Source of the DNA: G963667675 sp963667675 | Lineage (GTDB): Bacteria; Chloroflexota; Dehalococcoidia; Lucifugimonadales; UBA3495 | Assembly: GCA_963667675.1 (NCBI GenBank) | Contig: OY763929.1 | Coordinates: 124,001-188,000 of the forward strand | Reading direction: 5' to 3' | Length of the DNA stretch: 64,000 nucleotides | Shown: positions 34,037 to 42,619 of the stretch, piece by piece | How positions within the stretch are numbered: the stretch's first letter is position 1 | How the letters are laid out: every line of letters starts with the position of its first letter | Notes under the pieces: model-generated | What the model was told of the DNA's origin: nothing | Databases searched by the model: none | The model's input: the letters and a program-made list of their open reading frames with translations, nothing else | Program-made: the position numbers and the translations under genes

Positions 34037-35242
34037 TTACAAATGTCTTCCTTGCTCCAAACGTATGCCCAGACCACGCCTTTGACCGAGGGTGCTAAGT
34101 ACGACCGAGATGACTACCACCAGGCCCAAGGCCGCATCGAACCAGAAGTTGGGTATCAGGGCGTCGACAAACCCGACTCTAACCATGGAGATTATGAACA
34201 CACCCAGGGCGACGCCGATTATGGAACCGTAGCCGCCTGCCATGCGCGTCCCGCCAATTACTGCGGCGGCGATTGCGAACAACTCGACCCTTTCGCCGCG
34301 CAGCGGGTCTCCTGATGAGAACCGCGCCAACTGAACGATGCCAGCCAGCCCGGCCAGCCCGGACGAGCAGGCAAAGAGCCATATCTTGGTGGCATTGACA
34401 GGAACACCCATCTGCCTGGCCGCCGGCTCGTTGCCACCGATGGCGAAGACCCAGTTGCCGATACGGCTCCTTTGCAAAATCAGAGTGATAATAAGCACTA
34501 AGCCGAGGAACCAGAGAATCGAAATGTCGGCGACGTGATTGGTGAAGGGTATGTCTACCCTATAGGAGAAAGCATTAAGGAAAGAATGGTCATCATGCAA
34601 ATTGGGTATGGCGCCACGGCCTTGCCCGCCACCCCCAGTCGCTCCGGCCTCCTCCAGGGAGGCAATCGCCTCATTTGCCGTCACCAGCGCTACTCCCCTC
34701 CACAGCAGCAACGCACCAATGGTGAGAATGAACGAAGGCAGACCCAGCCTGACAATGAGGATTCCATGCACCAGTCCAATGGTTATGCAAGTAAGGAGCG
34801 TCAGTATGACCGCGAGGGGCGCCGGCACGCCGGCGTTCAATATGACCAACCCTAGCAAGGAAGAAACCGCCAGTACCGATCCCACCGAGAGGTCGTACTG
34901 AGCGGCCAACATGAGAAAACCGACACCCAAAGCTGCGATACCTAGCTCGGCAGTCCTGATAAGCGTGACGGTAACGTTAATGGGTGACAGGAATTCCTCG
35001 CCTATCACATAGCCGAGCAGAAGGAACACGACGATGGCCACAAAGACGGCTATTGTCTCCGGGCGATAGGCCAGGAATTGCCTGAAGCCCATCAGCGCCG
35101 GGCTTTGCAGAAACCCTTCGTACATCTGTACCGGAGCGGGCCGTTGAGCAAAGGCGCGGGCTGATGTTTCGGCAGCCATGGACCTTGCTGCCGTTGCGCT
35201 GTTCCTAATCTGGGAGACTAGTCTAAACAGCCTATTTAGCAT
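34037..35242 (-). CDS. Sugar ABC transporter permease (RbsC-like), second
   Basis: 401-residue inner-membrane permease, homologous to the gene at 30899 but with about 50 extra N-terminal residues and a Gly-rich extracytoplasmic loop (ATGGGGQGRGAIPNLHDDHSF) after the third to fifth hydrophobic segments. Family markers are AAQYDLSVGSVLAVSSL, PSFILTIGALLLWRGVALV, SRIGNWVFAIGGNEPAARQMGVPVNATKI and GGTRMAGGYGSIIGVALG. No second ATPase or binding protein adjoins it, so it most likely pairs with the first permease and shares the ATPase at 30121. Confidence 0.88.
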   Translation of the reverse strand: MLNRLFRLVSQIRNSATAARSMAAETSARAFAQRPAPVQMYEGFLQSPALMGFRQFLAYRPETIAVFVAIVVFLLLGYVIGEEFLSPINVTVTLIRTAELGIAALGVGFLMLAAQYDLSVGSVLAVSSLLGLVILNAGVPAPLAVILTLLTCITIGLVHGILIVRLGLPSFILTIGALLLWRGVALVTANEAIASLEEAGATGGGGQGRGAIPNLHDDHSFLNAFSYRVDIPFTNHVADISILWFLGLVLIITLILQRSRIGNWVFAIGGNEPAARQMGVPVNATKIWLFACSSGLAGLAGIVQLARFSSGDPLRGERVELFAIAAAVIGGTRMAGGYGSIIGVALGVFIISMVRVGFVDALIPNFWFDAALGLVVVISVVLSTLGQRRGLGIRLEQGRHL

Positions 35243-35287
35243 CGCCTTGCAATCCTAAGTCATCCAACGAATCTTGGCAAGACAATC

Positions 35288-35341
35288 AAGCGCCGCATCT
35301 CTAAATTCGCGGTAGTCGCTGTGCAAACCGGTGCGGCGCTT
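35288..35341 (-). terminator. Inverted repeat downstream of SDR gene
   Basis: AAGCGCCGCA (35288-35297) and its perfect complement TGCGGCGCTT (35332-35341), 34 bases apart, in the spacer just beyond the stop codon of the SDR at 35373. It could end that transcript before the permease gene. Confidence 0.4.
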
Positions 35342-35372
35342 ACTTATCATCGTTATACGACATGACGCCAGC

Positions 35373-36176
35373 CTATGCCGAAAGCTCCTCGATCTTTAGT
35401 CCCTGGCTCACGGGAGCAGCCCCACAGGACCACCCTCCATCCACGGCCAGGGCCTGCCCGGTGACAAACGAGGCCTCATCGCAACTCAGCCACAAGACTG
35501 CGGCGGCGATTTCCTCAGGCTCGGCTACGCGGCCCATGGGAGACTGGGTAGATACCTGGCCTACTGCGTCGGGAGTCTCCTTCAAATACGCCTCGAATAT
35601 GGCTGTCCTGGTGACGCCCGGGCACACAGCGTTGATGCGAATGCCCTTATCCGCGTAGTCAAGGGCAGACTGCTTCGTCAACCCTACTATCCCGAACTTG
35701 CTGCTGGCGTAAGCAGGGGACTTGGGGCTGCCTATCAAGCCGGCTACCGAAGATGTGTTCACTATGGCCCCGCCGCCGTGAGCCAGCATCTGGGGGATTT
35801 CGTAGCGCATACAGAGCATTGTGCCTTTGAGGTTGATGCCAACGACGCGGTCCCACTCTTCTTCCGGCAGGTCTGTAACGGGGAAATGCAAGTTGTCGAC
35901 TCCGGCGTTGTTGAAGGCGCAGTCGAGCCTGCCATAACGCTTAACGACACTTTGAACGAGAGCCTCGACGTCGGCTTTTTGGGAGACATCCGCCTTGACG
36001 AACATTGCCTCTCCGCCGCCATCTACGATAGTTGCCAGGGTCTCGTCCGCCCCCTTAGCGTTCACGTCGGCAACGGCAACCTGCGCTCCTTCCCTGGCAA
36101 ATGCCACCGCGGCGGCCCTGCCGATGCCGGAGCTTCCGCCTGTAACCAGGGCTACTTTCCCACGAAAGCGCATCAT
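35373..36176 (-). CDS. SDR family NAD(P)-dependent oxidoreductase
   Basis: 267-residue classical short-chain dehydrogenase. The cofactor motif is VALVTGGSSGIGRA, followed by NNAGVDN, the serine in NTSSVAGLIG, the catalytic YASSK and NAVCPGVTRT. It ends with SFVTGQALAVDGGWSCGAAP. The whole sequence is very close to the SDR at 42620 (both have HF...LPEEEWDR, INLKG, EAYLKETPDA or DAYLKETPDA), so they are recent paralogs. Likely oxidises a secondary alcohol of a sugar or polyol. Two adjacent ATGs at the start (MMRFRGK). Confidence 0.92.
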   Translation of the reverse strand: MMRFRGKVALVTGGSSGIGRAAAVAFAREGAQVAVADVNAKGADETLATIVDGGGEAMFVKADVSQKADVEALVQSVVKRYGRLDCAFNNAGVDNLHFPVTDLPEEEWDRVVGINLKGTMLCMRYEIPQMLAHGGGAIVNTSSVAGLIGSPKSPAYASSKFGIVGLTKQSALDYADKGIRINAVCPGVTRTAIFEAYLKETPDAVGQVSTQSPMGRVAEPEEIAAAVLWLSCDEASFVTGQALAVDGGWSCGAAPVSQGLKIEELSA

Positions 36177-36320
36177 TTGCTTTAAAGCCTGCGTAGAGTA
36201 TCGACGCCTAGCGCCTAACGATGGCCGCCGTGTCGGGGCCCTGTTCCGGATTAATTTATGCGCCTCAACACTGCGACCCGCGTTGTTGCCACTTAGAGAT
36301 AGCTAGCCGGCAGCGATTTG

Positions 36321-37202
36321 TCAAGCAAGAGCGTCGTCCAAGAAACTCTTTGTTTGCAGGGCCACTTCCCACGGGTCTTCGATGTACCCGAAGAACATCC
36401 CTTCGTACTCCATCGAGAGAAATCCGTCATAACCTATCTCCCGCAGGCCATCCAGCAGAGCCCCGAAATCGATTAATCCCTTGCCCAGTCGAAGGTACTC
36501 GAATTCGGTGGTCAACCGCATCGCCCCCTCCGGCAGCGGCGGAAACTCGTAACCTGCAGGGATCTTCTTGGCGTCCTTGACGTGGACGTGCACAATGCGC
36601 GAGGCCACCTCTTTCACGCCTTCGGCGGGGTCTTCGTCCACGACAAAAAAGTGGGTGGGGTCGTAGTTGACGTATAGCTTGTCCTCACCCAGATCGGCCA
36701 GCAGCGTTTTGAGCCTTGGGATAGTGTTTACTATGCTTCCGACAACAGCCTCCAACCCAAGGGCGACGTCGCGCTCCTCTGCATAGCGAATGCACACGGC
36801 CATGTTTTCCAACAGGTCTGCATAGGCCCGGTCCCTGGACACGCCTTCGGGAACTTGCCCGGCCAGGATATGCACGACCCCCGTTCCCACGTCTGCCGCC
36901 AGGTCGATGCAGCCCTTGACGTAGTCCACATGGCGTTGCCTTTCCCGCGGGTCCGGGTCGACCATGCAGGTTGTTTCAAAGTGGTGAGCGCTGATGGATG
37001 AAATTTCCATGCCGTGGTCACGCGCCAGGTTGCGGATTTCGGCTCGCTCAGTGGCGCTAGTCTGGGGTGTGACATGAGCCGGGGCCATTTGAAAACCTTG
37101 TGCGTTGAGCTCGACGCCCTGATACCCCATGGCGGCGAGACGGGGAATGACCTCCGTGAGTTGATGGTTGAAGAAAGCTCCGCTATGGAATCCGATTTTC
37201 AT
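36321..37202 (-). CDS. Sugar phosphate isomerase/epimerase-like TIM barrel
   Basis: 293-residue barrel starting MKIGFHSGAFFNHQLTEVIPRLAAMGYQG, with GAGGAGA a few bases upstream; an in-frame start eleven codons earlier has no such site. Ligand segments are VALGLEAVVGSI (Glu), LYVNYDPTHFFV (Asp, His), RIVHVHVKDAKKI (His) and GFLSMEYEGMFFG (Glu). Paralog of the gene at 33097, with the same order of motifs. Follows the SDR in a minus-strand run; 33 bases separate it from the ABC-2 permease gene upstream. Confidence 0.88.
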   Translation of the reverse strand: MKIGFHSGAFFNHQLTEVIPRLAAMGYQGVELNAQGFQMAPAHVTPQTSATERAEIRNLARDHGMEISSISAHHFETTCMVDPDPRERQRHVDYVKGCIDLAADVGTGVVHILAGQVPEGVSRDRAYADLLENMAVCIRYAEERDVALGLEAVVGSIVNTIPRLKTLLADLGEDKLYVNYDPTHFFVVDEDPAEGVKEVASRIVHVHVKDAKKIPAGYEFPPLPEGAMRLTTEFEYLRLGKGLIDFGALLDGLREIGYDGFLSMEYEGMFFGYIEDPWEVALQTKSFLDDALA

Positions 37203-37235
37203 TGCATCTCTCCTCGTCAAAATACGACTGAGCAC

Positions 37236-38168
37236 TCAAGTGCGCACCTCTTCCCGCATGAACTTCAGGTATGCGGCGGCGAAGACCAACGAGGCCGCGG
37301 CCAGAATGCCAGTAAGCTGGGGCCACACCAGGATCAGGCTCTGGCCGAGTGATATCGGCTGGGGGCCGATGCCCTGAACGTCCTCTGCCCTAACTAAGCC
37401 GAGAGTCCTGACCTGGGGGTTCAGCAGAGGTTGCGTGGCCTCTTCGTACAAGAACGCTGGAGAGAACCGTTGTATTCGCTGCTCCCATTGTGCGCGTTCC
37501 GCGGCCACACTTTGGACATCTTCTGAGTCTTCGACCACCTGGTCCGCGATGGTCACCGCAAAGAAGGGAATGAAGAAGGTGAGGGCCAGCCAGACTCCGA
37601 TGGACGCCAGGGCGGACATGACCGCGCGTTCGAACAGCAGTGAAAACATGATGGAAAGCGCCAGCCACAGCGCCATGTAAACCAACGTAGCGGCTAGAAA
37701 CAGGGTAAGGCGCACCACCTCGTCGGCGCTGGGGCCAATACCCAAGAAGTACAGCCCCATGCCGATGACGATCAACGTCATGGATATGACGCTAATGCCG
37801 AGCACAGTGGCGCCGGCAAGAAATTTACCGTTAATGAGGGCGTCTCGGTAGATGGGTTGAGTCAAGATCCGGCCCAGTGTGCCCCTGGTGCGCTCCCTGT
37901 TTATGGCGTCGAAGCCCAGGGCCAGGCCCAGCAACGGCCCGAAGAAGCCGACGAAGAAAAGAAAAGACAGCGGCGTGTCACCGGTGGTGACAAATAGTTT
38001 CAGGAAAGCGAAGTCCGAACTCACTCCGGCAGCCTGCTCTCGGAGGTCCTGGGTAGTGGCATACGCCGCCCAAGTTGCTGCGAGGGCGATCAAGAGCAAC
38101 ACCACGCCGAATAGCCGGTTGCCAAAGTAATCTGCCAGTTCTTTCCAATAAACTGCAGACATTGTCAT
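37236..38168 (-). CDS. ABC-2 type transporter permease
   Basis: 310-residue membrane protein with six hydrophobic segments, first at LFGVVLLLIALAATWAAY, then FLFFVGFFGPLLGLALGFDAINRERTRGTLGRILTQPIYRDALINGKFL, the cytoplasmic loop typical of NosY-like ABC-2 permeases, and a large extracytoplasmic loop (residues about 210-275) before the last segment. The start codon overlaps the stop of the ATPase gene (ATGA at 38165-38168), showing translational coupling. Forms an export or membrane-remodelling module with the next two genes. Confidence 0.9.
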   Translation of the reverse strand: MTMSAVYWKELADYFGNRLFGVVLLLIALAATWAAYATTQDLREQAAGVSSDFAFLKLFVTTGDTPLSFLFFVGFFGPLLGLALGFDAINRERTRGTLGRILTQPIYRDALINGKFLAGATVLGISVISMTLIVIGMGLYFLGIGPSADEVVRLTLFLAATLVYMALWLALSIMFSLLFERAVMSALASIGVWLALTFFIPFFAVTIADQVVEDSEDVQSVAAERAQWEQRIQRFSPAFLYEEATQPLLNPQVRTLGLVRAEDVQGIGPQPISLGQSLILVWPQLTGILAAASLVFAAAYLKFMREEVRT

Positions 38169-39097
38169 ACCTGTTGGAAGTAGCGGAGGTAGATATTCTC
38201 CAAAACCGAGTCTCCACTCCTCAGGGAGAGCAAAGAGTCTCCGTGTTGCATAGCAACGTTTGCGATCCGGCCACGAGCCTCAAGCTGACATTCAACCGTG
38301 ACCAAGTTGCCCCGGACCGAAACCGAGTCGACGCCGGGAACCGCTTTCAGCGCGTCTTGAAGGTCGTCGGTGACCAGCCCGAATTCCATCTCTATGACGA
38401 TTCCCTCACCTTCGCGCGATTGCTGCGCCAGGTCTTCAATAGTGCCGTGGGCAACCATCTGGCTCTGGGACATGATGCCAACTCGGTCGCAAATGCGCTG
38501 AATGTAGTGCAACTGATGCGACGACACCAGCACTGTTATGCCTTGGTCGCGGCTCATTCCCGTAATCAGGTCCAGAACGTCCTCGACGGTAGCGGAGTCA
38601 ATGCCCTGAGTAGGCTCATCGAGCAAGACCACCTTGGGTCGCTTAACCAGCACGTCGGCAATGCCCAGGCGTTGCCGCATGCCGCGGGAGTACTGCTTGA
38701 CAGGCTGTGCGGCTCTTTCAGACAACCCGACATACGCCAGCGCCTCATCCAACCGTCTTAATGCCTCCCGGCGTCCGATGCCGTTGAGGCTCGCTGTGTA
38801 AAGCAAGTTCTCTCTCGCCGATAGTTCGCCGTAGAACCCCACGGTCTCAGGCAGATAACCGGTGACGCGTTTGACCTCCAGGGGGTCGCTGGCACAGTCG
38901 TGGCCAAGGACGCGAGCTACTCCAGAGGTGGGAAAGGTCAGACCGAGGAACATCATGATCGTAGTGGTCTTCCCGGCGCCGTTGGGACCCAAGAACCCAA
39001 ATATCTCGCCCTCGTCAATCTGCAGATTCAGGCTATCCACGGCGGTAAAGTCGCCATACCGCTTGGTCAAGTCTATTGCTTCGAGGGCAGCAGTCAT
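38165..39097 (-). CDS. ABC-2 type transporter ATP-binding protein
   Basis: 310-residue ATPase, CcmA/NatA type. Walker A is GPNGAGKTTTIMMFLGL, the signature QYSRGMRQRLGIADVLVKRP, Walker B VVLLDEPTQGID and the H-loop VSSHQLH. A C-terminal extension follows (VIEMEFGLVTDDLQDALKAVPGV and on). The start MTAALEAIDLTKRYGDF at 39097 overlaps the stop of the NEW3 gene by ATGA; longer in-frame starts would run into that gene. Both ends of this gene are overlap-coupled, so the three genes make one operon. Confidence 0.92.
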   Translation of the reverse strand: MTAALEAIDLTKRYGDFTAVDSLNLQIDEGEIFGFLGPNGAGKTTTIMMFLGLTFPTSGVARVLGHDCASDPLEVKRVTGYLPETVGFYGELSARENLLYTASLNGIGRREALRRLDEALAYVGLSERAAQPVKQYSRGMRQRLGIADVLVKRPKVVLLDEPTQGIDSATVEDVLDLITGMSRDQGITVLVSSHQLHYIQRICDRVGIMSQSQMVAHGTIEDLAQQSREGEGIVIEMEFGLVTDDLQDALKAVPGVDSVSVRGNLVTVECQLEARGRIANVAMQHGDSLLSLRSGDSVLENIYLRYFQQV

Positions 39098-40296
39098 CTG
39101 CGCCCCAGCCTCACGAACAGTCCGCCGATGCCTGCGAACACCAGCACCACTATCAATATGCCAACCCATCCGAAGGACGTCGACCGGCCCACCGTTATGC
39201 GAAGAGACGCATCTGTCTGAGCGTCAAGCGCCGTGGCAAATACATCGACGCTGTAGTCTCCCGGAATGGTCTTATCCGGAGGAGCAATGATAGCTGTAAT
39301 TTCGGCCAGTTCAGTTGGCTCCAGGTATGAGATTACCTGAGGGTCGAAGTTGAACTTCCAGCCTTCCGGGGCATTGGAAAGGAACCGGACGTTGTCCAGT
39401 CCGGCGGTGCCCGTGTTGACCAGCACCAGCTTGATCTCCGATTCTTCTCCGGCCGTTGTCTCGGCGTTCAGGCGGCCGGTCAGGGTGGCCAGTGACAATT
39501 GGGGAGTGCCGGTGATTTCTACCTGAATGGGCACCACCGCCGGCTCCACGCCCTCTGCAGTGGCTTTCAATAGAATCGTGTATACATCCGGCTGGGCATT
39601 GCCAGGCGGCTGTACCGTCACCTCCAGGGCTTGGGTGGTTTCAGCCTGGATACCCAGGGAGGCTATAAGTGTATCCTGGAAGGCGGGTTTGAATGACACT
39701 TGCCACCCGGGAGGCCCATCGCCCTCCAGGGCAAATTGCCTGTCTACGAGATCGGCGTTCTTAAGATCAACGCGGAACTGGAATGAACTGTCTTTGGAGC
39801 CGGCAAGGCCGGTATAACGGGGCTCCAATTGGACGATTTCCCCCAGCGCCGGCCGAGGGCGTTGTTCATTGGGGTCGCCCACACTAATCTGGTAGTTGAG
39901 TTCGTTAAGGACTTGGCCTTCCTGGTCGAAAAACCCCACCAGGAAAGCGTAGTCGCCGTCGGTGACATCCCCGGGAACCACGAAACGGAACACAAGGTCC
40001 TGGGTCTCGCCGCCAGGACGCAACTGGACTCTCCGAACTTCCACGTGCTTGAATTTGCTGTATACGTGGGCGTTCCAGGAATCGGGCCCAGACAGAATCT
40101 CGATATCCACAACAGTTGTCTCGTCGCCCGTGTTGCTAATCTTCAGGTCCAAGTCGAATTCAGAAGACTCGTCCGGGTTGATCGCGACACTGGTGTACGG
40201 TGAGTGTACGGTGATGCCCGTGGTCGACCCCTGTGCCTGCACCACGCCAAGTGGTATGAGGAGCAGCAATAAGGCCAAAGGCGCCAGTTTGATCAT
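39094..40296 (-). CDS. NEW3 domain-containing exported membrane-anchored protein
   Basis: 400 residues: signal peptide MIKLAPLALLLLLIPLGVVQAQ, several Ig-like NEW3/COG1470-type repeats, then a C-terminal membrane anchor (GILIVVLVFAGIGGLFVRLGRR). Repeat hallmarks are PGGETQDLVFRFVVPGDVTDGDYAF, GLAGSKDSSFQFRVDLKNA and TAGEESEIKLVLVNTGTAGLDNVRF with NAPEGWKFNFDP. It is first in an operon with an ABC-2 ATPase and permease, a pairing known from other Chloroflexota and archaea; its likely role is the extracytoplasmic partner of that transporter. Substrate unknown. Confidence 0.85.
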   Translation of the reverse strand: MIKLAPLALLLLLIPLGVVQAQGSTTGITVHSPYTSVAINPDESSEFDLDLKISNTGDETTVVDIEILSGPDSWNAHVYSKFKHVEVRRVQLRPGGETQDLVFRFVVPGDVTDGDYAFLVGFFDQEGQVLNELNYQISVGDPNEQRPRPALGEIVQLEPRYTGLAGSKDSSFQFRVDLKNADLVDRQFALEGDGPPGWQVSFKPAFQDTLIASLGIQAETTQALEVTVQPPGNAQPDVYTILLKATAEGVEPAVVPIQVEITGTPQLSLATLTGRLNAETTAGEESEIKLVLVNTGTAGLDNVRFLSNAPEGWKFNFDPQVISYLEPTELAEITAIIAPPDKTIPGDYSVDVFATALDAQTDASLRITVGRSTSFGWVGILIVVLVFAGIGGLFVRLGRR

Positions 40297-40492
40297 TGCT
40301 CTTTTGTCCTATATCCCGGTCTGCTAATGACCGCACCCGCGCATTGACTCTTGCGCCGCTTTTCTGCCTTTAAGAAGGGAGAACAGAACTCCATTTACAC
40401 CACCAGGATTGGCATCATTATCTTATCGAGAGTGTACGGACAATCCCTGGACTTGGATTGACAGGAACAGATTGTTACGAACAGGGCGTGCT

Positions 40493-41398
40493 TCATCCGA
40501 TCCCGAGGTTGCGGAAGTAGGCGAGGGTCCGTTCGCCTATGGTTTTTAGACTGTCGTGGTCCGGCTTGAAGAAGCCTTGCTCGACCGCGGCCATCCCTTC
40601 GAACCCGACGTCCCGCAGCACCCCGCCCAACGCTTCAAAGTCTACGACGCCTTCAGTCTGCTCGACAAATACTCCCATCTGGCAGGCTTGGACCATGGGT
40701 ATGTTCTCGGCCTTCACCCGTTTCAGCTTCTCCCCATCTACGTCCTTCAGGTGCAGGTAGATGATTCGCTCGTGATGCTTACTCATGAACTGGACCGGAT
40801 CGCCGGCAGCATACGCATGATGGCCGGTATCGAGACAAAGGGACACAAGCTCAGGATCGGTCTGCTCCAGCAGTAACTCAATCTGTTCTTCCGTCTCCAC
40901 GTGGGTGTCGCAGTGTGGATGGAATGCGAACCGCAGGCCAAAACGGTCGCGTGCTAGCGCAGCGGACCTGTGCGTCGCCTCGATCAGGCGGTCCCATCCG
41001 GCGCCGTCCAGTTGGGCTGGCAATACGTGCTTACCTGTTTTGAGGTCGAAGTAGGTGTCGTCCCAGAGCACCAGGTATTCCCCACCTAGCGAAGCCAACA
41101 GATCGCCGGCCCGAGTCAATGCGGTCTCGATGGCAGGCCAGCTATCCGGGTCCTCCAGATGGCCGCCCATGATCGTGGCTGCGATCAAGCTTAGTCCGCG
41201 CCGATCAAGCTCCTGCCGAAGCACCCCTTCTTCGGTAGGCAGATAGCCGTATGGGCCCAATTCGATAGCGTCGTAACCCGATGCTGCGACCTCGTCTAGG
41301 AATCGGTCCCAGGGCACGTAAGAAGGCCATCCGTCGGCCAACCATACACCCCACGAGTCCGGCGCGGTGCCGATTCTAATACCCACGGTTTCCTCCAA
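40493..41398 (-). CDS. IolE-like sugar isomerase/inosose dehydratase-type TIM barrel
   Basis: 301-residue barrel beginning with IRIGTAPDSWGVWLADGWPSYVPWDRFLDEVAASGYDAIELGPYGYLP, a start typical of 2-keto-myo-inositol dehydratase (IolE) and related isomerases. Metal-site segments are LRFAFHPHCDTHVET, VSLCLDTGHHAYA, IIYLHLKDVD and EGMAAVEQGFF. IolE dehydrates 2-keto-myo-inositol. The Gfo/Idh dehydrogenases nearby could supply such a ketone, but IolC, IolD and IolG-specific neighbours are missing, so inositol use is only a hypothesis. It sits about 160 bases from the SDR on the same strand. Confidence 0.85.
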   Translation of the reverse strand: MEETVGIRIGTAPDSWGVWLADGWPSYVPWDRFLDEVAASGYDAIELGPYGYLPTEEGVLRQELDRRGLSLIAATIMGGHLEDPDSWPAIETALTRAGDLLASLGGEYLVLWDDTYFDLKTGKHVLPAQLDGAGWDRLIEATHRSAALARDRFGLRFAFHPHCDTHVETEEQIELLLEQTDPELVSLCLDTGHHAYAAGDPVQFMSKHHERIIYLHLKDVDGEKLKRVKAENIPMVQACQMGVFVEQTEGVVDFEALGGVLRDVGFEGMAAVEQGFFKPDHDSLKTIGERTLAYFRNLGIG

Positions 41399-41557
41399 CC
41401 GGCTGGATTACCAGAAGCCCAGGTAACGCCTTACATGGTGTCGGCCAACGTCGCCCGTCGGCCCATAAGTCCAGCGTGTGACAACCACCTACCGGTCGCA
41501 GCAGGGCCCTCGGGGGGCGAGCACGCCCGGCCAAAGGTCGCCGGCGGCGAGGGAACC

Positions 41558-42319
41558 TCAGATCGTCTGACCACCATCCATGACCAACGACTCGCCGGTG
41601 ACAAAGGACGCCTCATCGGAGGCAAGGAATAGGACACCGTAGGCGATTTCCTTCGGGTCTGCGAGCCGTTTCATGAGATTGGAGCCGGCCATTTCTCTAA
41701 GGACCTGCTCCCTGTTTCCTGAGGCCAACTGGGGAATTCGCTCGAATGCGGGAGTCAACGTTGAACCCGGGGAGACGCAGTTGACCCTGACCTGGTGGGG
41801 AGAGAGTTCCATGGCCGCACTTCTGGTCAGTTGTATCAACGCGGCCTTGGAAGCGCTATACGGCACGCTGGCGGGCTGGGCTGTGAAGCCGCCGATGGAA
41901 CCCATATTGACGATGGACCCGCCGCCGGCCGCCTTCATCGACGGCAATACGTGCTTTATCAACAAGGCCGCTCCCATCAAGTTAACGTCGATTGCAAGCC
42001 GCCAGTCTGATTCCGTGATGTCTTCCACCGTCCGAAAGACGAAAGCCGCGGCATTGTTGACCAGGACGTTGACGACGCCGTAAGCGTCTAATGCCGTTCG
42101 GACCAGCTCTTCTACCTGGGGTTCCTGAGAAACGTCCGTCGGAACGAAGACGGCCTCACCGCCTGCCGACTTAATTCGCGCGGTCGTCTCCCGGCCGCCT
42201 TCGGGGTCGGTGTCTGCCACCACCACCGAGGCGCCCTCCTGAGCGAATAGCTCGCAGACCGCCCGCCCGATGCCGGACCCACCGCCGGTCACGATGGAGA
42301 CCTTGCCGGCCAGTCTCAT
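41558..42319 (-). CDS. SDR family oxidoreductase
   Basis: 253-residue classical short-chain dehydrogenase. The start MRLAGKVSIVTGGGSGIG is at 42319; an in-frame start 18 codons earlier adds an unrelated stretch. Motifs: VVADTD after the second strand, NNAAAF, the serine in NMGSIGGFTAQ, catalytic YSASK, VNCVSPGSTLTP and FVTGESLVMDGGQ. Less similar to the other two SDRs than those are to each other. Divergent from the SDR at 42620, with a 300-base spacer between them. Confidence 0.92.
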   Translation of the reverse strand: MRLAGKVSIVTGGGSGIGRAVCELFAQEGASVVVADTDPEGGRETTARIKSAGGEAVFVPTDVSQEPQVEELVRTALDAYGVVNVLVNNAAAFVFRTVEDITESDWRLAIDVNLMGAALLIKHVLPSMKAAGGGSIVNMGSIGGFTAQPASVPYSASKAALIQLTRSAAMELSPHQVRVNCVSPGSTLTPAFERIPQLASGNREQVLREMAGSNLMKRLADPKEIAYGVLFLASDEASFVTGESLVMDGGQTI

Positions 42320-42619
42320 GCGGAACGCCTGAAATTTATGGCCCGAGTCAGCCGGGGGACATAGTCGAGGCAAGACATGGCGCCGGTTATTCTACAATGA
42401 CTTCCAAGGGGGGTCAATTAACTTTGTATCGGCAAACAAGGGAGCCGCAAACCCAGGAATCTTCCCTGGTTCCCTGCGTCAACCAAGTCATCTTGTTGAC
42501 TTCGCCACGACGGTGATAAACTCAGTGGGCCGTCAATGCGCCAAGTTGCTTGGCCGAGATTCCTGAAATGCCCGTTGGACCGTATGGCAGGGCGGGTCCC
42601 AACGGCGTGAGGATAGACT
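42320..42619. other. Spacer between divergent SDR genes
   Basis: 300 bases between two divergently transcribed dehydrogenase genes, so it should hold both promoters. It is visibly AT-richer than the genes (for example near 42390-42425 and 42480-42520). I see no gene, strong hairpin or repeat in it. Confidence 0.4.
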
